This document shows positions 8,514 through 18,385 of a stretch of DNA of 64,000 nt, one piece after another. Each line of letters starts with the position of its first letter. Within the stretch, counting starts at the first letter, position 1. Below the pieces are notes generated by a model. The model was not told the DNA's origin, did not search any database, and saw nothing but the letters and a program-made list of their open reading frames with translations. Both the position numbers and the translations under genes were made by a program. The DNA lies in contig NZ_CP118946.1 of assembly GCF_029011175.1 (NCBI RefSeq), positions 1,302,001 through 1,366,000 of the forward strand. The letters run 5' to 3'. The stretch comes from Winkia neuii. Lineage in GTDB: Bacteria; Actinomycetota; Actinomycetes; Actinomycetales; Actinomycetaceae.

Positions 8514-9823
8514 AGCAATTCCAAAATCACACTGGCCATCGTCGTTACGTCCCCGGCGCCCACCGTGCAAATTAGATCGCCAGGCCGCGCCTTGGAAACC
8601 AGGTAGCGGGCCCCGTCCTCTAGAGAATCGGCAAGGTAAGCCCCCGCAAGCTTGTCCCCAATCAGAGAGGAATCTACGCCCTCAACCGGATCTTCGCGGG
8701 CGCCATATATAGGTGCCAAAGCCACTTCGTCTGCTCCCCTGAGCGCCTTCGCGAACCGGTCGGCAAAATTCCTTGTTCGCGAATACAGGTGAGGTTGGAA
8801 CAGCAGCAGCACTCGTCCTTCCGTCTGTTCGCGTGCCTGCGCTACCAACGCGGCTACCTCGGTCGGGTGATGGGCATAGTCGTCACGTACCTCTACCCCA
8901 CCAGCGGTTCCCTTGTATTCGTAGCGGCGCCCAGTGCCCGTAAACGCTTCCAAGGCCCGCACCGCTTCCTGGGGAGCGTAGCCGGCGGATACCAGTACTG
9001 CAAAGGCCCCCGCAGCATTTAGCAAGTTGTGCTTTCCCGGAACCTGCAAATGGACTTCATATGTCTGCCCCTGCCAGGTGAAGGAGTCCTCTGCTACCAG
9101 GACATGCTCGCCCTCAAGCGGTGTTGTGCCGTAGGAAATATGGCGCAGATGACTGCCGACACTTTGCCCAAGTGCGCGCGCGCCCTCGTCGTCAGAGCAC
9201 GTCACTAGGGTGTCCGAAACAAGGTTAGAAAACTCTACAAACGCCTGTTCAAAGGCTTCCTTTGAACCATAGTGATCCAAGTGATCTGGTTCCACATTGG
9301 TCACCAGAGCAATGGTTGGCTTGTAGTTCAAGAAAGACGCATCAGATTCATCAGCTTCGGCGACAAAATACTTGCCCTTGCCAAGATGTGCCCCGGAACC
9401 GAATCCGCTGACTATTCCGCCTACTGCAAATGACGGATCCGCCCCAAGCTGCGAGAGCGCGACAGCGAGCATACCGGAAGTGGTGGTCTTGCCATGGGCT
9501 CCAGCTACCGCAATAAAGTCCATTCCTGCCGCTGCCAAGGCAAGTGCCTGTGAGCGGTGAATTATCTTGCACCCAAGTTCGCGAGCCCTAGCGAGCTCAG
9601 GGTTGGAATCACGTACCGCTGTCGAAACCACCACGATCGAATCGGGGGTGACTGCAGCCGGATCGTGGCCTACCTGCGCGTTTATGCCTAGCCCACGAAG
9701 ACGGGCGATATTGGCTGAATCCTTCTGATCGGAACCGCTAACCTGCTGGCCACGGTCGAAAAGCAATTCAGCAACTACGGACATGCCGGCCCCGCCGATT
9801 CCTATTAGATGAAAGTAGCTCAT
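8510..9823 (-). CDS. murC: UDP-N-acetylmuramate--L-alanine ligase
   Basis: Adds L-Ala to UDP-MurNAc, the first peptide step of peptidoglycan precursor synthesis. The N-terminal Rossmann motif HLIGIGGAGMS, the ATP-binding P-loop AGAHGKTTTSGM, and the Mur ligase motifs EADESDASFL and DDYAHHPTEVAAL (MurC signature) are all visible. 437 residues. It overlaps murG upstream (ATGA) and ftsQ downstream (GTGA). Confidence 0.98.
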   Translation of the reverse strand: MSYFHLIGIGGAGMSVVAELLFDRGQQVSGSDQKDSANIARLRGLGINAQVGHDPAAVTPDSIVVVSTAVRDSNPELARARELGCKIIHRSQALALAAAGMDFIAVAGAHGKTTTSGMLAVALSQLGADPSFAVGGIVSGFGSGAHLGKGKYFVAEADESDASFLNYKPTIALVTNVEPDHLDHYGSKEAFEQAFVEFSNLVSDTLVTCSDDEGARALGQSVGSHLRHISYGTTPLEGEHVLVAEDSFTWQGQTYEVHLQVPGKHNLLNAAGAFAVLVSAGYAPQEAVRALEAFTGTGRRYEYKGTAGGVEVRDDYAHHPTEVAALVAQAREQTEGRVLLLFQPHLYSRTRNFADRFAKALRGADEVALAPIYGAREDPVEGVDSSLIGDKLAGAYLADSLEDGARYLVSKARPGDLICTVGAGDVTTMASVILELL

Positions 9824-10926
9824 TTCTCTGCAACTCCAAAAGCAATATCTGCCACGCGCTGGGCGGCATCTATCTGTCCAAACCGCTGTGCTGCCGCACT
9901 CATTTCCGAAAGCTTCTCGGAATCGTTGACAAGGCTGAAGACTTGGTCCACTACCGTGGAGGCATTCAAATGCTTGTCTTCGATAATCTGGGCGCCGCCC
10001 CCTGCTACCACATCGGCAGCGTTCAGCTTTTGTTCCCCATTGCCAATCGGCAAGGGCACGTAAGTTGCAGGCAGCCCCAATGCTGAAATTTCACACACTG
10101 TGCCCGCCCCTGAACGGGCAAGCACCATGTCCGCGCAGGCAAAAGCATCCTGCATATTTGAGCAGTATTCCAGAACTTTATAGTCAGGCGCCTCGCCGAC
10201 CGTCTCGGCTACCGCCTGGCTCTTCCCCTTTCCTGCTATATGCAGGATCTGAATGTCGCCCCTAGAAGAAGCTGCATTTGCCACGGCTTCGTTTATACTC
10301 TTTGCTCCCAAAGAACCGCCGGTGACAAGAAGAGTCTTCTTCTGCGCATCCAAGCCGAATTGCGCCAGCGCGTTGGTTCTAAGCTGTTCTTTAGTTTCGG
10401 GATCCAACCGAGCTTTAGCCAGCTTTTCAATGGCCTCCCGCAGGGGCAGTCCTGTTACCTCGGTAATCCCCTTACGGGCGGATAACGGGGTGGATGGGAA
10501 GGTCAATGCCACTCCCTCTGCCCATCTCGCTCCTAGACGATTGGCTAGTCCGGGCCGAGCGTTCTGCTCATGAATCACTACTGGCAGGTGAAGTCGGGCA
10601 GCGGCCACGTAGGCGGGAGTCGAGACGAACCCGCCAAAACCAATCACGACGTCTATTGACTCATCAATAAGGGCCTGCCTGCAGATTCGCAGTGCCTCGC
10701 GCATGCGTGGGACAAAGAAGAACAGGTCCTTGCCGGGACGCCTGGGGGCGGGCACCTTAGGAATCTCGATCATCTTTATTCCAGCCGGTGGGAGCAGGTC
10801 TACTTCCAGCCCTTTTGCGGTACCAAGTGCAATAACCTCGGCCTCCGCAGCGCGCAGCTTCTGCGCCGTTGCAATAAGCGGGTTGATATGCCCTGCTGTG
10901 CCGCCACCGGCAAGTAGTACCTTCAT
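9820..10926 (-). CDS. murG: Lipid II synthase (undecaprenyl-PP-MurNAc-pentapeptide GlcNAc transferase)
   Basis: Membrane-associated glycosyltransferase that converts lipid I to lipid II. Both Gly-rich loops are seen: GGGTAGHINP near the N-terminus and TGGSLGAKSIN at the start of the second Rossmann domain, plus HEQNARPGLANR and RSGAGTVCEISALGLP. 368 residues. It overlaps ftsW and murC by four bases each, consistent with one coupled unit. Confidence 0.98.
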   Translation of the reverse strand: MKVLLAGGGTAGHINPLIATAQKLRAAEAEVIALGTAKGLEVDLLPPAGIKMIEIPKVPAPRRPGKDLFFFVPRMREALRICRQALIDESIDVVIGFGGFVSTPAYVAAARLHLPVVIHEQNARPGLANRLGARWAEGVALTFPSTPLSARKGITEVTGLPLREAIEKLAKARLDPETKEQLRTNALAQFGLDAQKKTLLVTGGSLGAKSINEAVANAASSRGDIQILHIAGKGKSQAVAETVGEAPDYKVLEYCSNMQDAFACADMVLARSGAGTVCEISALGLPATYVPLPIGNGEQKLNAADVVAGGGAQIIEDKHLNASTVVDQVFSLVNDSEKLSEMSAAAQRFGQIDAAQRVADIAFGVAEK

Positions 10927-12203
10927 TTCTTCGCCTTTCTGCGTCGCCCAACAACGGCGATAGTCTGCTTTATTGAAGCTTCTCGTGCCATTAGTACCTC
11001 ATTTGCGCCCGGTTCAGCGCGCGCACACGAGAGCATGATCCCCATAGCGATTAAACATGCTACTAATGCCGATCCACCAGCTGAAATAAATGGTAGCGGG
11101 ACGCCAATAACCGGAGATATTCCAACCACGACACAGATGTTGAGCAACGCTTGCAGCCCGATCCAGGCCATTGTGGAGGCAGCGGCGATACGGATGGAGT
11201 TGCTACGGGCCCGTCTAGACAGACGCAGCAAGGCCCATCCGAGCACCATGTACAGAATAATTACGGACAAGGTCCCAACCAGTCCGAATTCCTCACCTAA
11301 GATCGCATAAATAAAGTCGGACTCCGCCTGCGGCAAATAGTTCCATTTCTGTCTGGAAGCACCCGGTCCGACCCCCGTAATGCCACCTGTACCCAGGCCG
11401 AGTTTGGCACGCAAAGGCTGCAGATCAATGCCCTGTTCATCTTTGGGCGCTCCGGGTAAGAATGCGCGAATGCGCGCTCGTCGCGAAGACGAGGACGTGG
11501 ACGCGACAGCTACTCCGAAAAGTGCCGCCAGCACTAACAGAGCAATCTTCTTCCAGTGCAGTCCGCTGATGAACAATATTGCCCCTACGACACTGCCGAC
11601 TACCAGGGTCGTACCAAAGTCACCACCCACCATAATGGCTGCCATAGACCCAAGTGTCGGCCAGGCCAAGTAACGCCCGATTGATGCCCAATCGGATAGG
11701 TCTACAATGCGGTGACCGATAATTGCCGCCATGTGCATTATCAGGGCAACCTTCAAGAACTCGGAAGGCTGTACGGTACCGATTCCGGGAATAGCAATCC
11801 AGTTCTGATTACCACCGATATTCTGGCCAAAGGGCAACACCAGTAGCTGCAAGCCTATTGCCGCAACTAAGACTGTTGCAGAAACCTTCGGATTGAAATA
11901 AAGCTGCGGCCTAGCTTTCGTAGCCAGCCACATTAGAAGAAGGCCCAAAATGGCGTAAGTAAACGGTTTGAAGAAAGCTAGGAAGGGGTTATCTTGCCTA
12001 GACAGCTCCCCAATAGAGGAGGCCGAAAACACCATGATCAGGCCGACCCCGGTCAGCAGCAGAGTCGAAATCAAGATCATGTAGAAGGTGAGAACCGGGT
12101 TGGTTCGCATCTGTTCTTGTACTACCGCTCGAGTCGAATCTATGGTGTCGTCGTCAGAGACTACCCTTATTCGCGGCAGCTTCAGCTTCGCTCTTAAGGA
12201 CAC
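10923..12203 (-). CDS. ftsW: FtsW septal SEDS glycosyltransferase
   Basis: Polytopic SEDS-family enzyme that polymerises septal peptidoglycan with FtsI. About ten membrane segments; SEDS motifs include GQNIGGNQNWI, IGTVQPSEFLKVALI and GVPLPFISAGGSALVACL. It begins at a GTG directly after the murD stop (TAAGTG), with GGAGGAC in the end of murD as ribosome binding site. The long cytoplasmic tail ends RRRKAKK. 426 residues. Confidence 0.97.
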   Translation of the reverse strand: MSLRAKLKLPRIRVVSDDDTIDSTRAVVQEQMRTNPVLTFYMILISTLLLTGVGLIMVFSASSIGELSRQDNPFLAFFKPFTYAILGLLLMWLATKARPQLYFNPKVSATVLVAAIGLQLLVLPFGQNIGGNQNWIAIPGIGTVQPSEFLKVALIMHMAAIIGHRIVDLSDWASIGRYLAWPTLGSMAAIMVGGDFGTTLVVGSVVGAILFISGLHWKKIALLVLAALFGVAVASTSSSSRRARIRAFLPGAPKDEQGIDLQPLRAKLGLGTGGITGVGPGASRQKWNYLPQAESDFIYAILGEEFGLVGTLSVIILYMVLGWALLRLSRRARSNSIRIAAASTMAWIGLQALLNICVVVGISPVIGVPLPFISAGGSALVACLIAMGIMLSCARAEPGANEVLMAREASIKQTIAVVGRRRKAKK

Positions 12204-13622
12204 TTAGTCCTCCAATCCCGCCACCGCCTGGGCGAACAGGTCGCCTCGCTCTCCGTAGTTGGTAAATTGATCCCACGAGGCGCATGCGGGAGCCAAGATG
12301 ACAGTATCTCCGGGGCGGGATAGCGCTACGCATTCGTGCACTACAGACCCCATTATGTCGTCTGGCGGCTCACACTCGACCACGGGAACATTGGGGGCCT
12401 GAGTCTGCAACGCCGAGCGGAGGGCTCTCCGATCCTTGCCAATCAATACAACTCCGCGCAGAGTAGGTGCCACTGCTGCCACTAGTTCGTCAAAGGACTG
12501 GCCCTTGGTGTCCCCGCCTGCAATCCAGACTACTGACGAGGGCGGCATTCCGGCCAACGATATCTTCGCGGCGTGGGCATTGGTCGCTTTCGAATCGTCG
12601 ATCCAGGTGACGTCTCGAGCTTCACCTAACAGGGTGCGCCGGTGTTTCACTGCCTTGAAGTTGCCGAGGCCTTTTGCCACGGAGGAAAAGTCCACTCCTA
12701 GAGAGCGAGAGAGGCCGGCCGCTGCAAGCGCGTCGGCTAACACCGGATGCGTAATGATGCCACCGGTCAAGTGGCGCAAGTTGTCGAAGGTGAAAAGTTC
12801 GGTGGCCTCGCTCCATCGGTTAGCGATGAAGGCGCGGTCAAGCGCAATATCGTCTACCACGCCAATTTGCCCTACCGCGGGAGCTGAGAAAGACAGGCCT
12901 ATAGCTCTGCACCCCTCAACTACGTCCGCGTTATCCACCATTTCCCGCACGCTAGTGTCTGAAATGGGTAGCAGGCAGGCCTTGCGAGTGCGCTCGTAGA
13001 CCATCGCCTTGGCCTGTTTATAGGCTTCCACGCTGCCGTGCCAATCCACGTGGTCTGATGCGACATTCAGGCAGATCGACGCGTAAGGAGAAACGGTGCT
13101 TGTTGAATAGAGCTGGAAGGAAGATAGTTCAACCACGAGGGCGTCGTAACCACCCTCGGCAGCTTTCAGTACAACGGGAGCGCCGACGTTACCTACTGCG
13201 TATGCCTGCCGCCCATCTGCACGCAGGATCGCCTCGGTCATGCTTACAGTGGTGGTCTTCCCGTTCGTGCCGGTTACTGCCAGCCAAGGCGCGTCGTCTT
13301 TGCGACCGGCTTGCAGCCGCCAGGCTAATTCGACCTCTCCAAGGATCTCCCGTTCGCTAAGGAGTGCCCCCTGATAGATGGCGCTGGCAGGGGGAATTCC
13401 CGGGCTCACCACTACCTGTTCCAGCCCAGCATCCGCAATTTCCTGCTTCACCTGCTGCGAAGAAGTGGCATGAATTTTCTGGACATTCTTTGGCAGGTCG
13501 GCACTTTCTAGTGCCTCCTGCGAACCATCAATTACCGTGACCTCGTGTCCAAGGTTAGAAAGAACCTCCACCGCAGCGAGTCCGGACTTGCCGACCCCTG
13601 CTACCCCAATCCGGGAGCTCAT
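12204..13622 (-). CDS. murD: UDP-MurNAc-L-alanine--D-glutamate ligase
   Basis: Adds D-Glu to the precursor. P-loop TGTNGKTTTVSM (about residues 118-130), VVELSSFQL and TWIDDSKATN identify MurD. The ATG at 13622 is selected because it overlaps the mraY stop as ATGA and starts MSSRIGVAGVGKSGLA, the normal N-terminal Rossmann strand; upstream in-frame starts lie inside mraY. 472 residues. Confidence 0.97.
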   Translation of the reverse strand: MSSRIGVAGVGKSGLAAVEVLSNLGHEVTVIDGSQEALESADLPKNVQKIHATSSQQVKQEIADAGLEQVVVSPGIPPASAIYQGALLSEREILGEVELAWRLQAGRKDDAPWLAVTGTNGKTTTVSMTEAILRADGRQAYAVGNVGAPVVLKAAEGGYDALVVELSSFQLYSTSTVSPYASICLNVASDHVDWHGSVEAYKQAKAMVYERTRKACLLPISDTSVREMVDNADVVEGCRAIGLSFSAPAVGQIGVVDDIALDRAFIANRWSEATELFTFDNLRHLTGGIITHPVLADALAAAGLSRSLGVDFSSVAKGLGNFKAVKHRRTLLGEARDVTWIDDSKATNAHAAKISLAGMPPSSVVWIAGGDTKGQSFDELVAAVAPTLRGVVLIGKDRRALRSALQTQAPNVPVVECEPPDDIMGSVVHECVALSRPGDTVILAPACASWDQFTNYGERGDLFAQAVAGLED

Positions 13623-14710
13623 ATCCTCAATACCCATTCTGCGTAGAAAATTATTGTGCCGATGATGCCAAACAGGCCGGCGATGATCCAGAAGCGCACA
13701 ACGATCGTAACCTCTGGCCATCCAAGGAGCTCAAAGTGGTGATGCAAGGGAGCCATTTTGAAGACCCGCTTACCTGTGAGCTTGAAACACCCCACCTGGA
13801 TGATGTCCGAAAGAACAATGATCACAAATAGGCCACCAATAACGACCGCAAGGAATTCGGTCCTGGTCAAAATGGACATGCCAGCAAATGCGCCGCCCAG
13901 TGCGAGCGAACCGGTATCTCCCATGAAAATCTGGGCCGGAGAGGTGTTCCACCACAAAAACCCGAAGCAGGCTCCCACGATAGCTGCCGCAATGACGGCT
14001 ATATCTCTGGGGTCGCGTACCTGATAGCAAGCGGCAATATTAGCTGGGTCGGATCCGGGGCATTTCTGGTAGAACTGCCATACCGCAACCAGGGCGTAAG
14101 AACCGAAGGCGAATAGCGAGGCCCCCGTAGCCAATCCGTCCAGGCCGTCGGTCAGATTTACCCCGTTAGACCAAGCCGCAACAATGAAGTTTACCCAGAT
14201 TACGAATACCAGTATCACCAGTGCGCCTATTCCAAGTACTTTCAGCGAGACCGAAGTGTCACGCACTACTGAAATTGCCAACGAGGCCGGCCGCACTCCC
14301 GTATGGTCCGGAAATGCGTATGCGCCGAGCGCAAACAGGGTGCCTACTGCGAGCTGTCCAATGAACTTCGCTTTTGCGTTTAGGCCAAGGGAACGTTGAT
14401 GGGAAATCTTGATGAAGTCATCCAGGAACCCAATAACGCCCAGGCCAATGAAGAGGAACATGAGCAGTACTGCGGACCAAGAAGGTCCATTTCCGCTAAC
14501 CAGCATCGATACCAGCCAGCCCACAGTCGCAGCACCGATAATAACGATGCCACCCATGGTGGGAGTCCCTCGCTTCATGTAGTGGCCCGTGGGCCCATCC
14601 TGCCGAATGAACTGCCCGTACTCACGCGCCCGCAGTACACGGATCAGCGCTGGAGTGCCTAGCAAAGAAACAATTAGCGCGACACCACACGCACTAATTA
14701 ATGCGAGCAC
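13619..14710 (-). CDS. mraY: Phospho-MurNAc-pentapeptide translocase
   Basis: Integral membrane enzyme that makes lipid I. Family signatures: GQFIRQDGPTGHYMKRGTPT, the Asp pair FLDDFIK, NGVNLTDGLDGLA and MAPLHHHFELLGW. I choose GTG at 14710 because AAGGAGG lies at good spacing before it and the protein then starts directly in the first membrane helix (363 residues). The start lies 13 bases inside the end of murF, indicating coupling. Confidence 0.97.
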   Translation of the reverse strand: MLALISACGVALIVSLLGTPALIRVLRAREYGQFIRQDGPTGHYMKRGTPTMGGIVIIGAATVGWLVSMLVSGNGPSWSAVLLMFLFIGLGVIGFLDDFIKISHQRSLGLNAKAKFIGQLAVGTLFALGAYAFPDHTGVRPASLAISVVRDTSVSLKVLGIGALVILVFVIWVNFIVAAWSNGVNLTDGLDGLATGASLFAFGSYALVAVWQFYQKCPGSDPANIAACYQVRDPRDIAVIAAAIVGACFGFLWWNTSPAQIFMGDTGSLALGGAFAGMSILTRTEFLAVVIGGLFVIIVLSDIIQVGCFKLTGKRVFKMAPLHHHFELLGWPEVTIVVRFWIIAGLFGIIGTIIFYAEWVLRI

Positions 14711-16122
14711 GCGTTTTCCTCCTTTAGAAGTTGATCTGCCAGGCGCCACACGCCCGACCCGTTAGACCCTTTGAATAGGATCACGTCCGCGCTAGCGGGC
14801 AGATCCTTAATCAGGCTAGCCGCTTCATGGTAGTCGGCGGCGGAGATAGTCTCGGCGCGTTCGGAAACTGTCTCTAGCAACGGTTTCGCTCCCTGCCCGA
14901 CAACGACCACGACGTCTACCCCATTTGCAGCCACTACTTTTCCGACCTCGCGGTGAATATCATCCGACTGCGGACCAAGTTCAAGCATTTCGCCGAGGAC
15001 GGCTATTTTCCGACGACCCTTGCCGATTTTAGCGAGGGCGCCAAGAGCTGCCTTCATAGAATCAGGGTTGGCGTTGTAGGCATCGTCGATAACGATTGCA
15101 CCGCTCTCTAGATGCCGCACATCCATGCGGTGCGGGGAAGTGGCTTTAGTACCGGCGCACTTAGCAACAGCCAGTTCCAGGGGAATTCCGGCAGCTACTG
15201 CGCCGGCAATAGCCGCCAACGCGTTAGAAACATGGTGGGCTCCTACTAGTCCTAAGGAGAGTTCACTGTGGGTGCCGTCGTGATGCACCGTGAAACTTGC
15301 CCTGTCATTGCTATCGACCTCTACCCCGCTCGCATAGAAGTCGGCCTGTTGACCAGCTGCGAAGGTTAGGAGCTTCTTGTCCTCACTCAGGTATTTAGTC
15401 ATCTCGGCTACACGGGAATCGTCAATGTTGAGGACGGCTACTCCCCCAGGAACCAACCCGCCAAGCAGCTCAGCTTTTGCTTGGGCCACAGCTTCCTGAG
15501 AGCCGAAGCCACCAAGATGGGCCCGTCCTACCAACAGCTCAATCGCCACATCAAGCGGAGCTATCGAAGTTAGATATTCAATGTGGCCAACGCCCGAAGC
15601 ACCCATCTCTAGCACCAGGTAGCGAGTACCTTCCGGTGCCGACAAAACGGTACGCGGCAGTCCGACCTCGTTATTGAAAGATCCCACCGGAGCCGTGGTT
15701 GGCCCCGCGGCGCGACAAATCCCCGCCAGCAAATCCTTCGTAGTGGTTTTCCCTGCGCTACCGGTAATGCCGATCACAGTGACGGGGCCTGCCTCGCGCA
15801 AGTTGCGCAGGTGGAAGGCCGCTGCCTGCCCGTAGGCATAGGTCACGTCGTCGACCTCAATGACGGCAATCTTCGGATCGAGGTCGAGTGCCTTCTGTGC
15901 GTTCTGAGTGACTACCGCCCCAGCACCCGCGCCTGCGGCCTTGGGAAGATAATCCAGTCCGTCGTTCTGTTCCCCAATTCGGGCGAAGAAAACCCCACCG
16001 GCCTTCGCTTCCCGCGAATCGGTCGTAGCATCCAGCAGTGTCAGCGCCGCATCCGAATCACGGACGAGTACGCCCCCTACCGCGTCTGCCAACGCCTTTG
16101 CATCTAACGTCATAGTTGCCAT
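14698..16122 (-). CDS. murF: UDP-MurNAc-tripeptide--D-Ala-D-Ala ligase
   Basis: Last cytoplasmic ligase of the pathway. P-loop GITGSAGKTTTKD, FNNEVGLPRTVL, the HRMDV motif and the MurF signature DDAYNANPDSM are present; 474 residues. A second Met three codons in (MTLDAKA) is an alternative start. In most dcw clusters murE lies between ftsI and murF; here only 24 bases separate them, so the amino-acid-3 ligase must be encoded elsewhere. Confidence 0.97.
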   Translation of the reverse strand: MATMTLDAKALADAVGGVLVRDSDAALTLLDATTDSREAKAGGVFFARIGEQNDGLDYLPKAAGAGAGAVVTQNAQKALDLDPKIAVIEVDDVTYAYGQAAAFHLRNLREAGPVTVIGITGSAGKTTTKDLLAGICRAAGPTTAPVGSFNNEVGLPRTVLSAPEGTRYLVLEMGASGVGHIEYLTSIAPLDVAIELLVGRAHLGGFGSQEAVAQAKAELLGGLVPGGVAVLNIDDSRVAEMTKYLSEDKKLLTFAAGQQADFYASGVEVDSNDRASFTVHHDGTHSELSLGLVGAHHVSNALAAIAGAVAAGIPLELAVAKCAGTKATSPHRMDVRHLESGAIVIDDAYNANPDSMKAALGALAKIGKGRRKIAVLGEMLELGPQSDDIHREVGKVVAANGVDVVVVVGQGAKPLLETVSERAETISAADYHEAASLIKDLPASADVILFKGSNGSGVWRLADQLLKEENACSH

Positions 16123-16146
16123 TGTATGTGCCTCTTTATAGGGCAG

Positions 16147-17994
16147 TTATTTGGTATTCGCTTCTATTGGGTAAAGTTTCGGTGCTTCAGTGGATGGTTT
16201 CACACCCAGCATTCTTAGCGCTGCCCCTGTGACCTCTGAAAACACGGGTGCGGCGACAACACCGCCGTACACCGAAGTTTGCGGCTTATTTAACACTACG
16301 GAAACCGCTACTGCCGGTTTTTCTGCAGGAGCAGCTCCAACGAAGGAAGCTACTACTCCCCCCGAATCGGCTCCTCCCAAAATTTCGGTAGTACCGGTCT
16401 TTCCGGCGGTGCGGTAGCCGGGAACCTTTGCCAGCTCGGCGGTACCATCCGAGCCGGTCACCGATTCCATCATCCGCATCAAAGTCGCGGCAGTATCGGG
16501 TTCCATAGCGCGGGTTGCCTTAGGGGTATCTGTCTTATGGACCACTCCGTTTTGATCAGTCCACGAGTCTACGATGCGCGCTGGGATGCGTACTCCCCCG
16601 TTCGCTACAGTTGCCATCAACTGGGTTACCTGCAGCGGAGAAACAGCAATGCCCTGTCCGAACATGGTGGTATACCGCTGCCTTCCATCCCACTCCTGCG
16701 GGGTAGGCACAAGGCCGCCCGTCTCTCCGGGCATCTCAATTCCTGTGGGCTCGCCCAGGCCTAGCTTCTTCATCATCTGATAACGCGACTTATCTGAGAC
16801 CAGGTCGCCAATCTGAACAGTACCTACGTTGGAAGATTCCGCCAAGACCCCAGAAGCGGTCAGGTTTTGGACGCCATGCTCATGCGAGTCCACAAACTTT
16901 TCACCATTTTTCATAGTGATTTCGTATGGAATCCGGAAAGTAGACAGTGGAGTAATTTTTCCCTGGTCTAGTGCGGCCGCAAACGTTATCAGTTTGCCGG
17001 TGGAACCGGGTTCATACACCGACTGCACAACCCGCGACTTGGTAGATTCAGATTTCTCGCGAGCATCCATAGGAGGCAACGCTCCCGAGTCCGCTAAAGC
17101 CAGCACCCGTCCCGTAGCTACTTCCATAACTACAACGGTCCCCCAGGTAGCACCTGTTTTCTTTACTGCATTGTCCAAGCTAGTTTGCGCCTGCTGGTTG
17201 AGGTCTGCATCCAAGGATAGCTTCAAGCTCTGGCCAGACTGGGCTTCCTTCGTGGTCTCGGCACCGTCGGGAATAATCTGTCCGGTGGGCGCGATTTCGA
17301 CAGTGCGTTCCCCGTCTTTGCCACCTAAGACTCCCTCACGGGAAGCTTCGATGCCGGCCGCACCAACGTTCTCTTGGTTCACGAACCCGACTACGGTCGA
17401 GGCGGTATTGCCTGCCGGGTAGGACCGCAAGGTGGTTGTTTCGGAGGTGATTCCTTCAATCTTTAACTCTTTGATCTTACGCCACTTCGCAGGTTCCACA
17501 TTCCGCGCAATGATCTGATAGCCCGAATCGGCAACCAGCATGCCGCCAAGTTCTGCCCTATCTTGCTCCAAGATGGGCGCGAGTTGTCTGGCTGCTTCGA
17601 CAGGACCGGTACCCATGACCTTTTCCCTGGCATCTGGTCCCTCGGCAGCCCGAGTGTTGGTGATGACCTTCCCAGCTGAGTTCACGACCTCTTTATGCAC
17701 GTAAGTGCGCAGCAGGTAAGGGTTGGCAACAACGTTATACCGCTGCGTCGAGGTAGCAAGAACAGTACCCCGAGCATCTAAAATCTTCCCGCGTTCAGCA
17801 CGGATCGGATAGGTTACAGTGCGAAGCTTGGCTGCCTGCGAGGAGAGTGAGGGCCCATCGATCACCTGAATCTTAATCAAGGCCAGCGAGCAAATGCACA
17901 TGCCCGTAGCCAAAAAGAGCACAAGCCACCTAGTGCGATCCACCCCTGCGAATCGCTTTAGAACACGGCGCCAAAATTTTCCTCTTGCGGCCAC
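16147..17994 (-). CDS. ftsI: Septal peptidoglycan transpeptidase FtsI (class B PBP)
   Basis: Cross-links septal peptidoglycan as partner of FtsW. A basic N-terminus and one membrane helix (about 24-42) precede the dimerisation domain and the transpeptidase domain with the serine motif STGK (Ser331), SSN (387-389) and KTGT near residue 535. 615 residues; no PASTA domains. It begins at a GTG a few bases after ftsL. Beta-lactams acylate the active serine in this family. Confidence 0.96.
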   Translation of the reverse strand: MAARGKFWRRVLKRFAGVDRTRWLVLFLATGMCICSLALIKIQVIDGPSLSSQAAKLRTVTYPIRAERGKILDARGTVLATSTQRYNVVANPYLLRTYVHKEVVNSAGKVITNTRAAEGPDAREKVMGTGPVEAARQLAPILEQDRAELGGMLVADSGYQIIARNVEPAKWRKIKELKIEGITSETTTLRSYPAGNTASTVVGFVNQENVGAAGIEASREGVLGGKDGERTVEIAPTGQIIPDGAETTKEAQSGQSLKLSLDADLNQQAQTSLDNAVKKTGATWGTVVVMEVATGRVLALADSGALPPMDAREKSESTKSRVVQSVYEPGSTGKLITFAAALDQGKITPLSTFRIPYEITMKNGEKFVDSHEHGVQNLTASGVLAESSNVGTVQIGDLVSDKSRYQMMKKLGLGEPTGIEMPGETGGLVPTPQEWDGRQRYTTMFGQGIAVSPLQVTQLMATVANGGVRIPARIVDSWTDQNGVVHKTDTPKATRAMEPDTAATLMRMMESVTGSDGTAELAKVPGYRTAGKTGTTEILGGADSGGVVASFVGAAPAEKPAVAVSVVLNKPQTSVYGGVVAAPVFSEVTGAALRMLGVKPSTEAPKLYPIEANTK

Positions 17995-17996
17995 GC

Positions 17997-18380
17997 CTAC
18001 TGCGCTGCCTTGCCGCCCTCGATCTGCTTAGAACCGAGGCTTATGTATCCTAACTCCACGGCTGGAACCATACCGTGAGACACCGCGAATTGGCGTAACG
18101 AATCGGGAGAAGACAAAGACTCGACCTGAACCTGCAATTCCTGATTCGCTTCCTCAACTTTGTCCAGCTCGATCTGATCTTCATGCATGGAGTAGGACAG
18201 CATAGCCATCTGCGTATTGATAGCCATAGGAACCACAATCAAAGCTAAGAGCGCTGCGACTACGCCACCCCAGGTAAGTATCGGGGTTTTTGCCGGCGCA
18301 GAGGTTTGCACTACCGAAAGGATCGGCCTGGCAATCCGACGGGGCCCTTTACGAGGGCGACCAAGTGCGGCCTGAGTCAT
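17997..18380 (-). CDS. ftsL: FtsL-like septum formation protein
   Basis: Small bitopic protein of the FtsQLB complex. 127 residues: a basic Pro/Arg-rich cytoplasmic tail, one membrane helix (about 36-58), then a short coiled coil (YSMHEDQIELDKVEEANQEL) and a conserved-position SSPDSLRQFAVSHGMVPAVE segment. Sequence conservation of FtsL is low; the call uses topology plus location between rsmH and ftsI. AAGGAAGG before the ATG comes from the end of rsmH. Confidence 0.85.
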   Translation of the reverse strand: MTQAALGRPRKGPRRIARPILSVVQTSAPAKTPILTWGGVVAALLALIVVPMAINTQMAMLSYSMHEDQIELDKVEEANQELQVQVESLSSPDSLRQFAVSHGMVPAVELGYISLGSKQIEGGKAAQ

Positions 18381-18385
18381 GACCT

